A stretch of 64,000 bases of DNA from Adineta steineri (Eukaryota; Rotifera; Eurotatoria; Adinetida; Adinetidae): assembly GCA_905250115.1 (NCBI GenBank), contig CAJNOI010000032.1, positions 124,001 through 188,000 on the forward strand, written 5' to 3'. Within the stretch, counting starts at the first letter, position 1. The number at the start of each line of letters is the position of its first letter. The notes under the pieces are model-generated. The model did not search any database. It was not told where the DNA came from and saw only the letters and a list, made by a program, of their open reading frames with translations. The position numbers and the translations under genes were made by a program. Shown piece by piece: positions 12,310 through 25,133 of the stretch.

Positions 12310-15300
12310 TCACGAACGATTTTTATTTGATGTTGTCCCACTATAGTCTATGCCACGACATGTCGATGAAAATGTATTTATATTATCTTTAAAATTTGCA
12401 CGGCTTGTACGTTCACTAAAACAGTTTATTTCAAATACAATAAAAGAGAATATATATATATACGTACGATGTTAATGCTTTGATTAATGCTTCACGATGA
12501 TGGCGCTTTGGAGATGGGGTAGGAAAATTTGGATCGTTTAAACATTGTTGAACCCAATTTGATGTCCAATCAATATATGCTTTTGAGAGAGTAAACAATG
12601 GTAATGATAATGTATCAACTAAATGACGAGGACTTGCGCTACCAATGCACTAGAATAAGAATAGTTTTTTAATATTACATAAGTCAACAGTACTCTTAAT
12701 ACAATATTATATTGACTTATACGTGCCGTTTATATATTCATATACTGATATTTTCTATTTTCAAATGAATTTTTCTTATTAACTTTTGAATAGGTCTTAA
12801 GAAAAACTTTTTTCTATAAGCACTGACTATATCGGCTATTGTTTATATTGAGATCGAACAAGAATATACTTGAATGTGTAAATATTATATTCTTTTCTTT
12901 GTCTATACACAAATATCAATAAAAACGAAAATGAAGAAATTCATAGCTAACCTTAAGAAGAATCTGTACAATTTCAAGACCATTTTGTTGTAAAAGATCA
13001 GCTGCTCGTTGATTTAATTTTGTATATTCAATATAATTCGACTTTAAAATAAATAATCATAATCAATAAATATTGAAATTTTATTTACACTACCGTAAAC
13101 ATAGTTATACTTCTTAATGTTGACTGTTCATGTAATTGAAGACCACTTTTTACTATAAAATAAATCACAATATCGAAAAAAATTTTTTTATATATATTAT
13201 CGAAATTACCAAATTGAAAAAGTAGAACAAATGCTTCGTTAGGGCAATGATGCACAACATGTGGTAATTTTTTAATAACCTAAATGTAAAATAATTAAAT
13301 AGAGATAATTTTCTTTAAGACGAATTATTTTACTTGGATAAGAAAATTAGCGAAATCTTCTACAATATCTACATGATTTTTTAACCATACTATATCTAAT
13401 TTTAATAAAATATAGAACTTTCAAATAAAATTTGTTTTTTTGTTCAAACCTCCATTGAAAAGACATCCAAATCTTTGAAGAACAGCAAGAAATAAATTAA
13501 ATGTTTGTTTGTCTGTATCTTGTGAAAAAAGAAGAAGTGTCTAAAAGACCAACAAATTGTTTTCTTATTAAAAACAAAAAAAAAACTACATACATTTCTA
13601 ACAAAATTTAAAAATTGTAAATGTAATATAGTTGGCCCAATATTTTGTAATAATTGTAAGAGAGTATTTAATATTGGACTACTTGATTCTCTCAATGTTG
13701 TTACTGTTCGTGAAAGTATTTCACAAAGTTTCTTTAAATTGAAATTATTTCATTTATTATTTAAAAATTAAGAGTTTTTTTTGATCATCTTACTTCTGTT
13801 ACTTCATTATCATCAGCGTATTGTTTAAGAACCAGATGAAGAATTGGATCAAGATCGCGGAGAACACAGCATAACTAGAAATAAATCAAAATGAACCGCC
13901 TGTTTTCTATAATTGCCAAGAATGATTTAAAACTCTGTACTCATGATTAGGAATGTACCGAGCCCAAGCCTCTCGGGCTCGGGGCTCGGTCAGGGCTCGG
14001 GGTCGGCCGGGATCAGGTGTTAGAAGCTCACTCCCACATCAATCTGACACCCGAGCCTTGACCGAGTCTCGAGTCTACCAAGACCGAGCCCTGAGCCTGA
14101 CCGAACCCCGAGCTTGACCGAACCCCGAGCTTGACCGAGCCCGAGCCTACCGAGCCCCGAGCGGCTCGGACTCGGTACATGCCTACTCATGATACCTCCG
14201 AATATTTTACACATGTTTAGATAGTCAAAGGAACCTTATCAAGACTTGCTATAATATGCTTTTGTTATGTGAATATATTAGATAATCATACAAGCAGTTA
14301 GTAAAAAGAAACAGAATAAATGATTGTCGCTTCAATTTGTACAAACATGTTTAAATATTATTTGTGCTCGTAGAAGTGAAAATATGTTGCGCATCATATA
14401 TTTATCTTACATAAACTTCTTACCCCAAAAATGAATCGAATAACTCAACAGGTTATAATAGGAAAAACCTGGAATATGTATAAGCATTTATGACATATTT
14501 TGAAATCAATTCCGGTGTGACATAATTTCGAAATAAATTTACGCGAAATTTATATCTTTTTTTACTGGCAAAAAAACCATTTTGTCTATGTCTATATTAG
14601 AATCGATTTAAAATTTTTGTTTTTCTACATATTTAAATATTAAAGATATAAATCATATTTTTTCTTTTCATTAACATACCACTTCAGGTATATCGTTAAC
14701 AGCTTCTATTTGTTTTTGATGTTGTTCATTTTCTTCATTATCACTTTGATCACCACAATAACCAATAGCAGTGATAAGAACAGAAATAAAACTTAATGTT
14801 GTACAAACATTTTGTTTTCTTAATATAACATTCTATTAGAAGAAGACAAGTGGAAATATTTTAAAAAGTATTTTCGTTAATCTTACCTTTTCACCACCTG
14901 TTTCTGATAAATAAGCAAGTAATTTATTAACTTCAGGTGCAAGTAATATATTTAAATGATCAATAACAATTTTTGATGGATATGCTGATAGGATATAACC
15001 AATAATTGCAACACAACGAATACGATCATTTGGTTGAACATTAGCATTCTCAAGAACATTCTATTAATATTAACGTGTACTTATTAAAATAAGAGCTTTT
15101 TCTTATTTTTACTTTTATTATTGGAAATATATCATTGAGATATTTTGACATATGCATACGATTTTCCATTGTTAATTCTTTTAATGCAATTGAAGCTGAT
15201 TGTATTAATTCAGGAGTTGACAAAGCATTAATACATAAATGTACACAATTTTGTAATGTTTCCTGATGATGACCTAACCAACTACTATATTGTCCTTGAA

Positions 15301-18300
15301 AACAAAAAGAAAATTAATTTTATTGAGTGAAGATATTTCAATAAACAAAATTTACCAAGGACCATAAGAGTTGCATTAATAATTGAACTGTTACAAAAAT
15401 TTAATTTTGGTAAAAGTAAAAAAATTCGTGGTAAAACTAGATTTTCATCAAGTGGAACATATTCAGAACCGGCACCAACTAATTGAATAATCGATTCTTG
15501 TCGCTATTTAGACGAAGAAATTATAAATTTCAATTAAATTTTATCGATGAAATTCTACCTGCCAAGTTTGATTTTGTTCAACTGCTAATAATAGATGGTT
15601 GGCTAATACTAGAAATTCACAAAACAAAAATGTATACGTATGAAATGTTGAAGTTATAATTGAGATTCTTCAAATTCAGAATTCAGTCACTGGACATTTA
15701 ATTATTTTTTGTCCAATGTTATTTATAGTTAGCATTTTTATAAACTTTCTTTCTCTTAGAAGATAAGGCTCGAAAGCTTATTTTATCTATCCGATTAAGG
15801 TAATCCGAGAGTGTTAGTCTTCATAAAACCTTCATTTAATGTTCCTATCTAATAAAGTCACTCTCGTATTATAATTCAAAACTTTATATGTGTATATCAC
15901 ACACCCTCCTACGCACAGTGCTAAACAAATTTTAGTTCTAGTTCTTAGTTTTTTCTCCATTGATGATATTTTTAGAAATAATATCTTCCGCGAAGCCAAC
16001 TATTTTATTCCAATAAGAAAATGAAGTGCTTTAGAATTTTTAATTAATTCTTCAAGAAAATGTTACTTTTCTCCTTAATAAAAATTCGACATCAATTTAC
16101 CTTCAATGGCTCGATTTCCAAGAACATTATGCATGCACATCTAAAATAAATTTTTATTTATTTCAAATTTAATATTATTTTGTTTTTCTTAACCATTGTA
16201 TCGGTTATATCTACACGATAACATCGAAATGTTTCTTTATCTTCACTTGTAAAAATACTATCATTTTCTGGTAATTGTCCTTTAGAGATTAATACTTCAA
16301 TTAAACGTTCAAAATATGGACGAAATAATTCTAATAAAATCATTTGTTTTTCATCTTCATCTGCTGATGTTACTTCCTCCTAATATTCGATAAAAAAAAG
16401 AAAAATTTTTCTTATAAATAAACGAAGTTTAATCATACCTGTAATGCATACCAAAAACTAAATGTTAATTCAGAACATGTCTCTTCAACGGGATATTGTC
16501 CTTTCATATCAGTACATTTCTAGGATAAATTTCAATTTATTTTTGTTTAATAAAACAAACAAGATTTATACCATAACAAGGCAACAAAATTTATGTGAAA
16601 GTGTTTGTATCTGTTGATTAGGCGTAATAGCCATTTGAACAATAAGTTGAGCAAGGTTTTCACCAAATTGAGTAATTAATTTTGTTATACACTCCGCTTT
16701 TTCCTTAAAATTTAATGTAAATATCAAATGAATATTTCCTATATATATTTTACTTTATCACCAATCATTAATGCTTGATCAAGTATGAATTCAAGTTGTA
16801 AAACATATGGTAAAAGACGTGAAAATGTTGATGGATATCTAAATGAATAAAATTTGTTGTTTTTTTTTTGTTATTCTTTATTTCTATATGGATTTACTTT
16901 AATGCATCAGGTGATGTAAATAATACAATAATACAATCGGATGCATCATCAAATATACTTTCATTATTTAATGAATTAAATAAATAATCAAAAAGTGATT
17001 CAACTTTTATAATTGATATACCAAATTCAAGCCATTTTGATAGACATGAAAACATTTTACCAAGAATATCTGCCTGATTATATGTAGCAATAATAAATTG
17101 TATATAAGTAAGAACTAAATATATATTAAGAATAGAAATTCACAAAAAAAGTAGATACACATTTTATTGAAATTACCAGTTGGGAATTGACTTTCGAGTT
17201 CAACTCGGATTGATGCACGCTGAGCTTTAGATACAACAATACGCGAAAACTAGAAAAAAAATGAATTTTCTTGATATTATTATTATTTCTTGCTGGAGAA
17301 AGAGACAGTAGAGAAACGAATATAATATGCATCTATAAACTCGATTTGAGAACTACACATAAACAGTTTTTTATGTTTAAATGTAATATGATACTAGATG
17401 ATGTATGAAGTAATAGTAAAAACACTTCACGTTTACATTTTTCAAAATCTTTATAATACAAGTTTTTAAGAGCTTTCAATTGCATTCTTTCACTGAAGTA
17501 TACTCCACAATGTCGAGCTATGATGAAACTTATGTCAATTATTTGCCTCAAAATATCGTTCACAAACTATAAATATTTTGATTCAAAAAGATCAAAGACT
17601 TGTGTATCACATTATAGCTATGAAATCATAAGTCTTACATGCGGAGTTATAAAAATGGTTCAACTAGTTTTTTCACTTAACTTTCCTGTCACGAGACAAC
17701 CGGTAAAATGGATAAAAACATTATAGCTTTCTTTTGAGACACCTCTAATGAGCTCTATGATTTTACATAGACAGCATCATACTTCAATAATAGATTTAAT
17801 CTAATAAAGTACTTGAAAATATTTACTTTCAGTATCAAATACAACTAAACATTTTACTCATAAAAATTATATATCCAATAAATCATTTTGACATAGACTT
17901 CAGTATTTTGAAGAGTTTCTTAGACTCACACGAACTTATTTATACTCAAGAGATTCAATAAAATGACCGCAAACGTCTGCAACATTCAGATTGGTTTTCT
18001 CACAAATATTCAGCACTTTTTTATTTTTAAATTTATTTTCATTGTGAAATATAACACAAAATATATTGTATTAGTCTTTCAAGAAGTATTAACCTCCATC
18101 TGTTCCGTAACATTTTCAATACTAAAAAGAACACAAATGCATTTGTTATTCGATTTTATCAATAGAATGAATAAATAGACAGTCAATATTAAGTACGATA
18201 AATGATATCGTAAGAAAAGAGAAAATGTTATAGCGAAAGAACGCACTAATCTATCTATATATATATATCAGTACGACGAATATAGACGAAAAAAGAAATG

Positions 18301-19156
18301 CACCGAAATCAAAGAAACAGATGTTTTGTTTTTCTATTTCAAAATCGACGAAAACTTACTTCTTCAGGAAGAATAGTTAAAATATTTAAAACAATTAAAT
18401 GTCCTTTTTCAGGCTAGAAGAAAAAAATAAAATAAAAAACAAAATAAAATCTATTTCAAATTAACAAACATGTTTGATTAAAAATTCATTTTGTGATTGC
18501 GTAAATAATGTAATAATTGCTGTTATACCATTCTTCCATTTATCAGGCATCATATTCAATATTAAATGTCCCAGCTAAACAAAATAATTAAGAATTTCTT
18601 TTTAACAAAAAAAATTCTATTTACAGCAACAACTAATTTAATTGTTATTTGTTTAGAATTAATTGATATATAAAATATTAAACGTTGAATCAATTGTTGA
18701 AATAATTGTTGAATTTGATTATCATCTAATTCCGATCTAGTATATATATATATATAGAGATATATTTTACAGAAAAAAAGTTTTATCTTACAAATGTTTT
18801 GATATTTTATTACATAGAGCAACAGCACCAAAAAATTGTACACTTGGAGATTTATTTATATTTAATAATTTCCACGAAAAATCCCATGCTAATGGAGAAT
18901 ATTGTAAACATTCAAGAATATGATTTAATTGTTGACGTTGTGGAACAGATAATTGCGATGTTGGGGAATAGAAATCATTAATTGTACGTTCTATTTTGAA
19001 ATAAATAGAATTAGATTTATAAATAATTACTAAAATAGAAATAAAAATTTAACCGATTTCTTCTACGGAATAATCTGTTGGAGAGACATTCTTTGGATCA
19101 TTTCCATTGGTGATATTTGATGAGCTATTAAACGTTGTTGGAGATGCCATAAGCAT
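12310..19156 (-). CDS. IPO13: Importin-13 (karyopherin beta), about 25 exons
   Basis: A HEAT-repeat nuclear transport receptor carrying cargo both ways through the pore with Ran. Exon 1 starts at ATG 19156 (or 19150, two codons later). Recognisable blocks follow IPO13 order: YLQYSPLAWSFSWKLL and VQFFGAVALCNKIS (importin N-terminal region), LNMMPDKWKNGITAII, LNILTILPEE, then SELTFSFWYALQ, GQYSSWLGHH and the C-terminal NTFSSTCRGIDYSG ending at TGA 12312-12310. Example exons: 18990-18792, 18736-18625, 18574-18470, 18413-18360, 17249-17177, 17114-16898, 16838-16754, 16519-16440, 16380-16195. Most introns are 40-70 bases, but one (17250-18359) is 1.1 kb and the one spanning 13875-14690 carries a MITE. 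Length is about that of the human protein (963 aa). Not every exon edge was resolved. Confidence 0.9.
13948..14185. mobile_element. GC-rich hAT-type MITE in an importin-13 intron
   Basis: A 238-base insert whose GC content contrasts sharply with the AT-rich surroundings. Its ends are inverted repeats: TAGGAATGTACCGAG on the left and CTCGGTACATGCCTA on the right, 14 of 15 positions matching. It is flanked by a perfect 8-base target duplication CTCATGAT (13940-13947 and 14186-14193). The 8-base duplication and TAGG-type terminus are hAT hallmarks. The interior is made of degenerate CCGAGCCC/GGGCTCGG units in both orientations, so it can fold back. It has no coding capacity and is therefore non-autonomous. 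Confidence 0.88.
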
Positions 19157-20293
19157 GGCGATAAAAGAAGAAAAACCTGATCTTGGACAAAAAACGAGAT
19201 GTTCTACAAAAAAAGATACGCTTATTTGATGATAAATGTTTTGAAATAACCGTTCGATTTGTTGATAAGTTCTTTAACTCAGCTGTTATTTGTTTTCTTT
19301 TTTCTTCCTTCGATTCGGTGAGTATCGCTATACGTTTATGTTCTTATGCAATCATAAATATATATATGATGTCACTAGTCCACAATGGACTTCAAACAAT
19401 ATAAAAAAGATTTTTACTAAATTATTAACTAATATTTTACGATAAAAAATTTAAAATCAGTACGAATATATCGAGAGATTTTATTAAGAAAAGTTCTTTC
19501 TATTTTTTCAAGATGTTAAAGATATTAATCAATAATTAGAGATGTGCAATATGGCATGAAGGACGAATAAATGATAATTAACAATTATTATCTGCCTTAT
19601 TGGTCAAGGTAATTGTTCTCAATAGAAATACCATCTGATTTATGTATATTTCAGCAAATATAGTTTTGTATTTAGTTCAGATTTTTGAATTTACTTAAAC
19701 ATAATTATCTATGTAAAAACGACCGGGAGAAAATATTGTGTTATACTACACATCAATAAAAATAAGTGTGAAAAAAGAATCTGATATATTTGAAATCTGT
19801 ATCAGATTTTGACAAATAATTTTCATTGAATGAGTTGTACATGATAGTTTATAATTATTCACATTTAAAACATCTGCTAATATAATGATATTATATTTAT
19901 TCATTGTCAAAACCATTTTCTTTATATTTCGTTATTTAAACGAATGAATGGATATTGACATTTTTATTTTTAGTATAAAACATTCAGAATAATATAATAA
20001 TAACAAATATACGAGTCGAAGAAATGAGTGAAAAAACGTGTGTTTTTTTGCATTCCTTTCTTCCAACAGAAGTGACAGAAGTGTGTTATTTTTTTATTTT
20101 TGTTATTATTTACCTGAGGAAAAAACCTTTTTCCAGATCTTTTCTTTTCTGGAATACGCTCCTATAAGCGGCAAAATATCGACAAAAATATAATAGTAAT
20201 AATATTGGTACACCATCAATAGTTAAATGATTGATTATTAAATAATTATTTATAATAAATCTTATCGAGAAAATAAATATTCTGCAATATAAT
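19157..20293. other. Divergent intergenic region, importin-13 / B-box gene
   Basis: AT-rich DNA between two divergent genes, presumably carrying both promoters. A 73-codon open frame at 19183-19404 has no recognisable motif and I do not call it a gene. No repeat or RNA gene seen. Confidence 0.45.
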
Positions 20294-22283
20294 ATGGCTT
20301 GGCCAAATATGCCAGATAGATTTCAATTACGTCGAATCCATCCTTTCCAACAGACGAAGGTAATTGAATCTTTTGTTTACAGAACAAATAAAAGTTTTAT
20401 TCCCTGTCAAGATTTTTCTCATTCTTGAAAATAATTTGTACTGTGTTACGTGGAAATAACCTCTGTTTTGATAAAATCAAGTAGGATATAACCTATTTCA
20501 CTTGGTAGGTAGGAGAAAATATGGCTTGCATAGATTAAAATTTTTTCTCTACATTTTTCATTTAATTTCACACTTTGATGACTATATTATATCTTTAAAT
20601 AAAATTTTTCTTCCCTGGGCAACTTGTATTTCAATTACTGATATATGGGAAAAAACGAATAAAATTACTTGGTAATTTCTCTTATTCATATAATAAATAC
20701 TGCTGTCAATGTTCTTGAAGTATATTGATTACAAGAAAACATGAATAAGCTCAGATCATTCTATTGGCTATTAGTTAGTAAATCTTTATTTTTTGATGAT
20801 TGTTCCAGAAGATATCATCATGTATAAATAAAACAGTATTTTATTCTGTCTATTTCTTTTAGCAGAAAGGTTAGATTTTTTTGTATATTGTTTCTCATGA
20901 TTCATAATTTATTGTGTAATATATATATCTTAACAATCTAAACCAATAACATTTTTTTTAAATTCTGTATTGTAGATGTCTGAACCATGCGCTGTGAAGG
21001 ACTGTCAACGTACTTCTAGAGCCTTATGTCATTGTTGCGATCAAAATCTATGTCGTATCCATTTAAATGAACATGATGATTTATTAAATAGTCAATTAAA
21101 CCCATTCGCTGATGAACTTAATCAACTTCATGAGCAACTTAATCATATTAATGTAAAAACTTTACTTGACAATACTTCTGAAAAATTAGAACATTGGCGT
21201 ATTAGTTCCCATCGGCTAATAGACGAATATTTTAATGAAAAAAAACAAAGATTTGATGATTATGTAAATATAAAAATACACAAACAATTAGAAGAAATTA
21301 ATCAATTAAGAGGAACAATTAATCAACTCGTTCAAAAACAAGATACGACTATCGACGATCTTAAGTTGATATCATCGTCTATACAATCTGTTCGAAGAGA
21401 AATCACTCAACTAGAATATAAATCTTTTGAACTTAATATTAATCCTTTAACGATCGATGATAAATTAATTCAAATAGAAGAAAATTCTTTCAAAGTTGAT
21501 TTTAACTTAAACACTTTAACACCTCCATCGCATGTAATTGATCGTTCTCCTGAAAGTCCAAAACCTATTACATCTAATAATAGAGTTATATTAATGCATC
21601 ATGATAATCGACTATGTTTATTAGATAAAAATTTAATAATTACAAAATCTATCGATTGGTCTTTCGGTTGGATATGGGACATGTGTTGGTCATCGACATT
21701 ATCTCGTTTTTTTATTATAACTCTTAATGAAATCTTTATACTGGATGAAAATACAATGATAATGGATCGTGTAGTAACAAAAGAAAAGTATTCGTTATGT
21801 TCATGTACATGTTCGGATACATCACTATATATAACAACAAATGAATTAGGTTCATCTATATGTGAATTTCGCCTAATACCAACTATTGAATTAATTAACC
21901 GATGGCAACCTTCAGATTTATGTCAAATAAATGAAATTATTCAAGATATGGTTTTTCATAAAGGGACAGTTGCATTTATTATTGAAAATCAAACGAAACA
22001 TACGAAACGTATGGAACTTCGTTTAGCACAAACATTTGAGGAACTATGGTCTATACAATTTGATATTGTTGATCCACTACATAATGCATTTCGTTTATGT
22101 TTATTTAATTTTGACGAATGGATAGTAATTGACTGGAAAACATCACAACTTTTTTACATTACAAAAAATGGGCAAATCAAATCAACGTGTGTCTACGATC
22201 CAGTACCATATCGTTGTTGTCAATTTGGATCAGATATGCTGGCTATATCAACTAAAAATAGTATTAACTTTCACAAAATCTAA
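20294..22283 (+). CDS. B-box zinc finger, coiled-coil, beta-propeller protein
   Basis: The main exon (20976-22283) encodes 435 aa from MSEPCAVKDC. Residues 5-33 hold Cys/His ligands spaced like a B-box (C5, C10, C18, C21, C26, H29, H33). A coiled coil occupies about 40-180, and the rest shows repeated strand patterns with W-D or x-D turns that fit a six- or seven-blade propeller. This is the TRIM-like, RING-less layout common in rotifers. An upstream exon (20294-20359, beginning MAWPNMPDRFQ) ends in a good donor and joins in frame to the acceptor just before 20976 over a 616-base intron, giving 457 aa. Alternatively translation starts at 20976. A ubiquitin-ligase adaptor or cytoplasmic scaffold role is inference. 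Confidence 0.75.
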
Positions 22284-22619
22284 ATAGATATTGGATTAAT
22301 TGTTAATTTTAATAAGTTGTATACATGTTGTATAGTTTCACTTTATTTATTTCACTCTAACATGAAGTATACCCAACAACCTTCGATTTATCTTTATTTT
22401 AAGCATAATCAAAGTGATACTATTTTCATGGAAAAAAAGAGTACTTTGACCTCAACACGTCATATGTGCTTCAGGTGACATTTTCCTCTTTTCCAACATA
22501 TTTGACTCATATGGTATTTACCAATATCAATAAAAAGATTAGATACGTTATGACTTCCTTCTTCCTTTTTCTTTCAATTAAATGATGTTATCTTTTTTTT
22601 TTTATATTCAAAATTTATT
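22284..22619. other. Intergenic, convergent 3' ends
   Basis: Spacer between the B-box gene (plus) and the secreted paralogue B (minus). It holds the 3' UTRs of both; no other feature is seen. Confidence 0.45.
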
Positions 22620-23524
22620 TCATTTATCTAATTGAGTTACATTGATATTAGGTGGAAAAGCATAAAAAAGTATACGATCTAATTTCCATTCTGGTAGATT
22701 ATCATCTGCTATATCACTCATTAGAAAATATGATCGACGTGGTTGACTAACATCTTCTGTACCATAATTTATTCTATTCCAATATAACCATACTGGTTTT
22801 AATAGAGTCGAATTCATCGATGTTTTATAAGCATAAAATGGTATACCATCATATTTCCATTGATTATTACCAATAGGTAAAGGTGTTGATTCTATTTGTA
22901 ATGTATTTGTCCAAATATCTTTTGTATTTGAATGAAATGCATGTATAGGAATTGTATTAGGTTTTTGTCGTATATATGCTTGACATAAAATACGATCGAA
23001 TGTCCAATCTGCACCTATGAGTGTATCAATTGTATGATACCAATAACGAGTTTGTTGAGTTTTAGGATCAGTATATTTTGATTGAGCAATTTGTACAAGA
23101 CTATAATAAATAGATATGTATATTTTATTTTAGAAAATGAAATAATTTACTGTTTTTTTATAGATTGGAAACGTATCTTGTACAGATTTTATAGTTGATG
23201 TAAATGATGTATTATTATCTTCATTTTTATTAATAAATGTATGAGTTACATTGACTACGAATGATTTACTTTCCAGAAGAGATTTATCAGATGAATTTGG
23301 TTTGAATGATGAGGATGAATATATAAATACTGCTGTTGTTGTATTGTGAATATCTTTTGAATCAGGTACGACAGGCGAACTAGATGTTTTGTTAAAATTA
23401 GTTGGAAATGGATCACCAGGTGAAACACTTAATGTGCCTAAATTTTAGATGTCATACAGTATTCTAATAAAAATTCTATACCTGAAATGACAATAGAAAA
23501 AGCGACGATGAAAAGAAAACACAT
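22620..23524 (-). CDS. Secreted DUF5648-like protein, copy B
   Basis: The tandem paralogue of the gene at 23704-24714, with the same three-exon layout. Exon 1 (23524-23482) encodes a signal peptide (MCFLFIVAFSIVIS). Exon 2 (from 23437) encodes a Ser/Thr/Asn-rich linker beginning VSPGDPFPTNF. Exon 3 (23100-22620) encodes two aromatic repeats ending in FYAYKTSMNSTLL and LFYAFPPN. If exon 2 ends at the obvious donor (23151/23150), exon 3 is out of frame by one. An alternative donor at 23173/23172 restores the frame and gives 262 aa; a length error in the seven-A run just upstream would also explain it. The repeat pattern (Y-W-Y ... W-T-F-D ... Y-A-Y) resembles DUF5648-type lectin-like modules. 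Function unknown; extracellular. Confidence 0.65.
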
Positions 23525-23703
23525 TATTGTAATATAAACTATTGTATGATTTATCTGCCTATATATGTATATGTATACGAATAAATTTTGCGTTCGATTC
23601 TTTTCTTTCTTTAATATTTCATTGTAAAGAGAAAGACGATCATAATCGTTAGATAATCTAAGAGAAGTGAATTTATTTATTGAGACAAAAAAAACCTCTA
23701 CAT

Positions 23704-24714
23704 TCAATCTTTTATTGGAAAAGCATAGAAAATTATATCATCACGTATCCATTCCAATGGATCCATATTATTATCATCTGTTGTAAGATATGATATACGT
23801 GTTTCTGTCAAATCCGTTGCACCTGGTTTCAATCTATTCCAATATCTTACAACTGGTTGAAGTTCAGTTGAATTTATCAGTGTTTTATAAGCATAGAATG
23901 AAACACCGTCTGGTATCCATTGATCATTTCCAATAAGAGGTGGTTTAGGATCCATTTGTATTGTATTAGTCCAAATACTTCTAATTTCTGAATGAAATGA
24001 ATAGACTGGTTGTGTATTAAGTTGTGTTTTATCATATGCTTGAAATATATATTTATCAAATGTCCATCCATCACCCATGTGACCATTTTCAGTTTCATAC
24101 CAATACCGAATTGTTTTTGTTTGTAGATCTTCGTGTTTCCATCGACCAATTTTAATTAAACTTTTCATAGAAAAAAAAGAATATAGAATAATATTTACAA
24201 AGAAATAACTTACTTTGTTTTATTGTTTGATTTTATTACCGAAGCAATAGATGTTTCTGGTAGGAAGGATGGTTTTTCTTCAAAATCATCGTTAAGATCG
24301 ATAATTTTATGTGGAAGTTCAGGTACGATAATAGGATTTTCAGTAAATGTTATTGGATTTTTATTAAAATTTATTTTTATTTCAACATCATTATTTCGAT
24401 TCAAAAGTATTGGTGTAGATTTTGTAGTAGTTGATATGACATTATCTATAGGCTTCTTTTTATCAACATTAAAATTCATATGATCAGTTGTTGGTTCAAA
24501 TACATTATTTGAATGTACAACTTCAATATTATTGATTAAATCTTCAGAAGAAGGTCTTTTCAATTCAACTTCATCTATTGGAAATGGATCACCAGGTTGA
24601 CTACTCAAAGAATCTATAGAAATAATAACTCGAAAAAAATTAGGTGTAAAAAATTAGTATCTATTTACTTTGTAGAATAATAGCGAAAACATTAACAAAG
24701 AGAAGAAAACGCAT
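23704..24714 (-). CDS. Secreted DUF5648-like protein, copy A
   Basis: Three exons (24714-24669, 24613-24214, 24160-23704) encode 300 aa in frame. Exon 1 is a signal peptide (MRFLLFVNVFAIILQ). Exon 2 is a disordered linker that opens with SSQPGDPFPIDE, matching copy B (SPGDPFP). Exon 3 has two aromatic repeats: IRYWYETENGHMGDGWTFDK leading to VYSFHSEIRSIWTN, then VSFYAYKTLINSTEL, VVRYWNRLKPGATD and DDIIFYAFP. The alternating Y/W/F pattern resembles DUF5648 repeats, which occur in secreted proteins. Copy B lies head to tail 180 bases downstream, so this is a local duplication. No catalytic residues are evident. Confidence 0.7.
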
Positions 24715-25133
24715 TGTAATCATTGAATATACTGACGACAAATGATATTAACTGAAATGTTCGTCTTTCGATTTATATGACGATAAAATTTTATCATTCT
24801 TTTCCTTTTCTCTTTTTCATCAGATTTCATAGTTATATAATCGACACATCGAAAAGATTTTATTAAAATTTAAATAAGCTATTTTTATGAGAAATCTTTT
24901 ATTTCTTTTTTTACACTTAACATAGAAAAAAAAATACTACTCGATCACTCAAAAAGAAGTAGTGCACATCTATTTAAGTAAATATGAGTGCAAAAAAGAA
25001 AAAACGCAAAAAGCATTCAATTCATAAAATTTTTTTTGACGAGTATATACGTGAGAAGAAAAAATGAAGAAAACAATTGGGTAAAGTAACTGGAATAAAA
25101 TTATATTTTACATTTCTCTGTAGTAGATCGACA
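24715..25133. other. Divergent intergenic region, secreted copy A / ART gene
   Basis: About 420 bases of AT-rich DNA between divergently transcribed genes, presumably with both promoters. An open frame continues upstream of the ART start on the plus strand but has no ATG before 25134. Confidence 0.45.

Noticed and set aside
13957..14180. GC-rich stretch with an open minus-strand frame of Gly/Leu/Arg repeats
   Set aside because: It lies wholly within the MITE, consists of degenerate CCGAGCC units and has no start context; the frame is a by-product of the repeat.
17333..18178. Three short open frames inside the long importin-13 intron
   Set aside because: No motif, biased AT-driven composition and no splice logic; they look like chance frames.
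23877..24149. Minus-strand 90-codon frame overlapping the secreted copy A gene
   Set aside because: A shadow of the real exon in another frame; the true frame carries the repeat motif and the signal-peptide exon.
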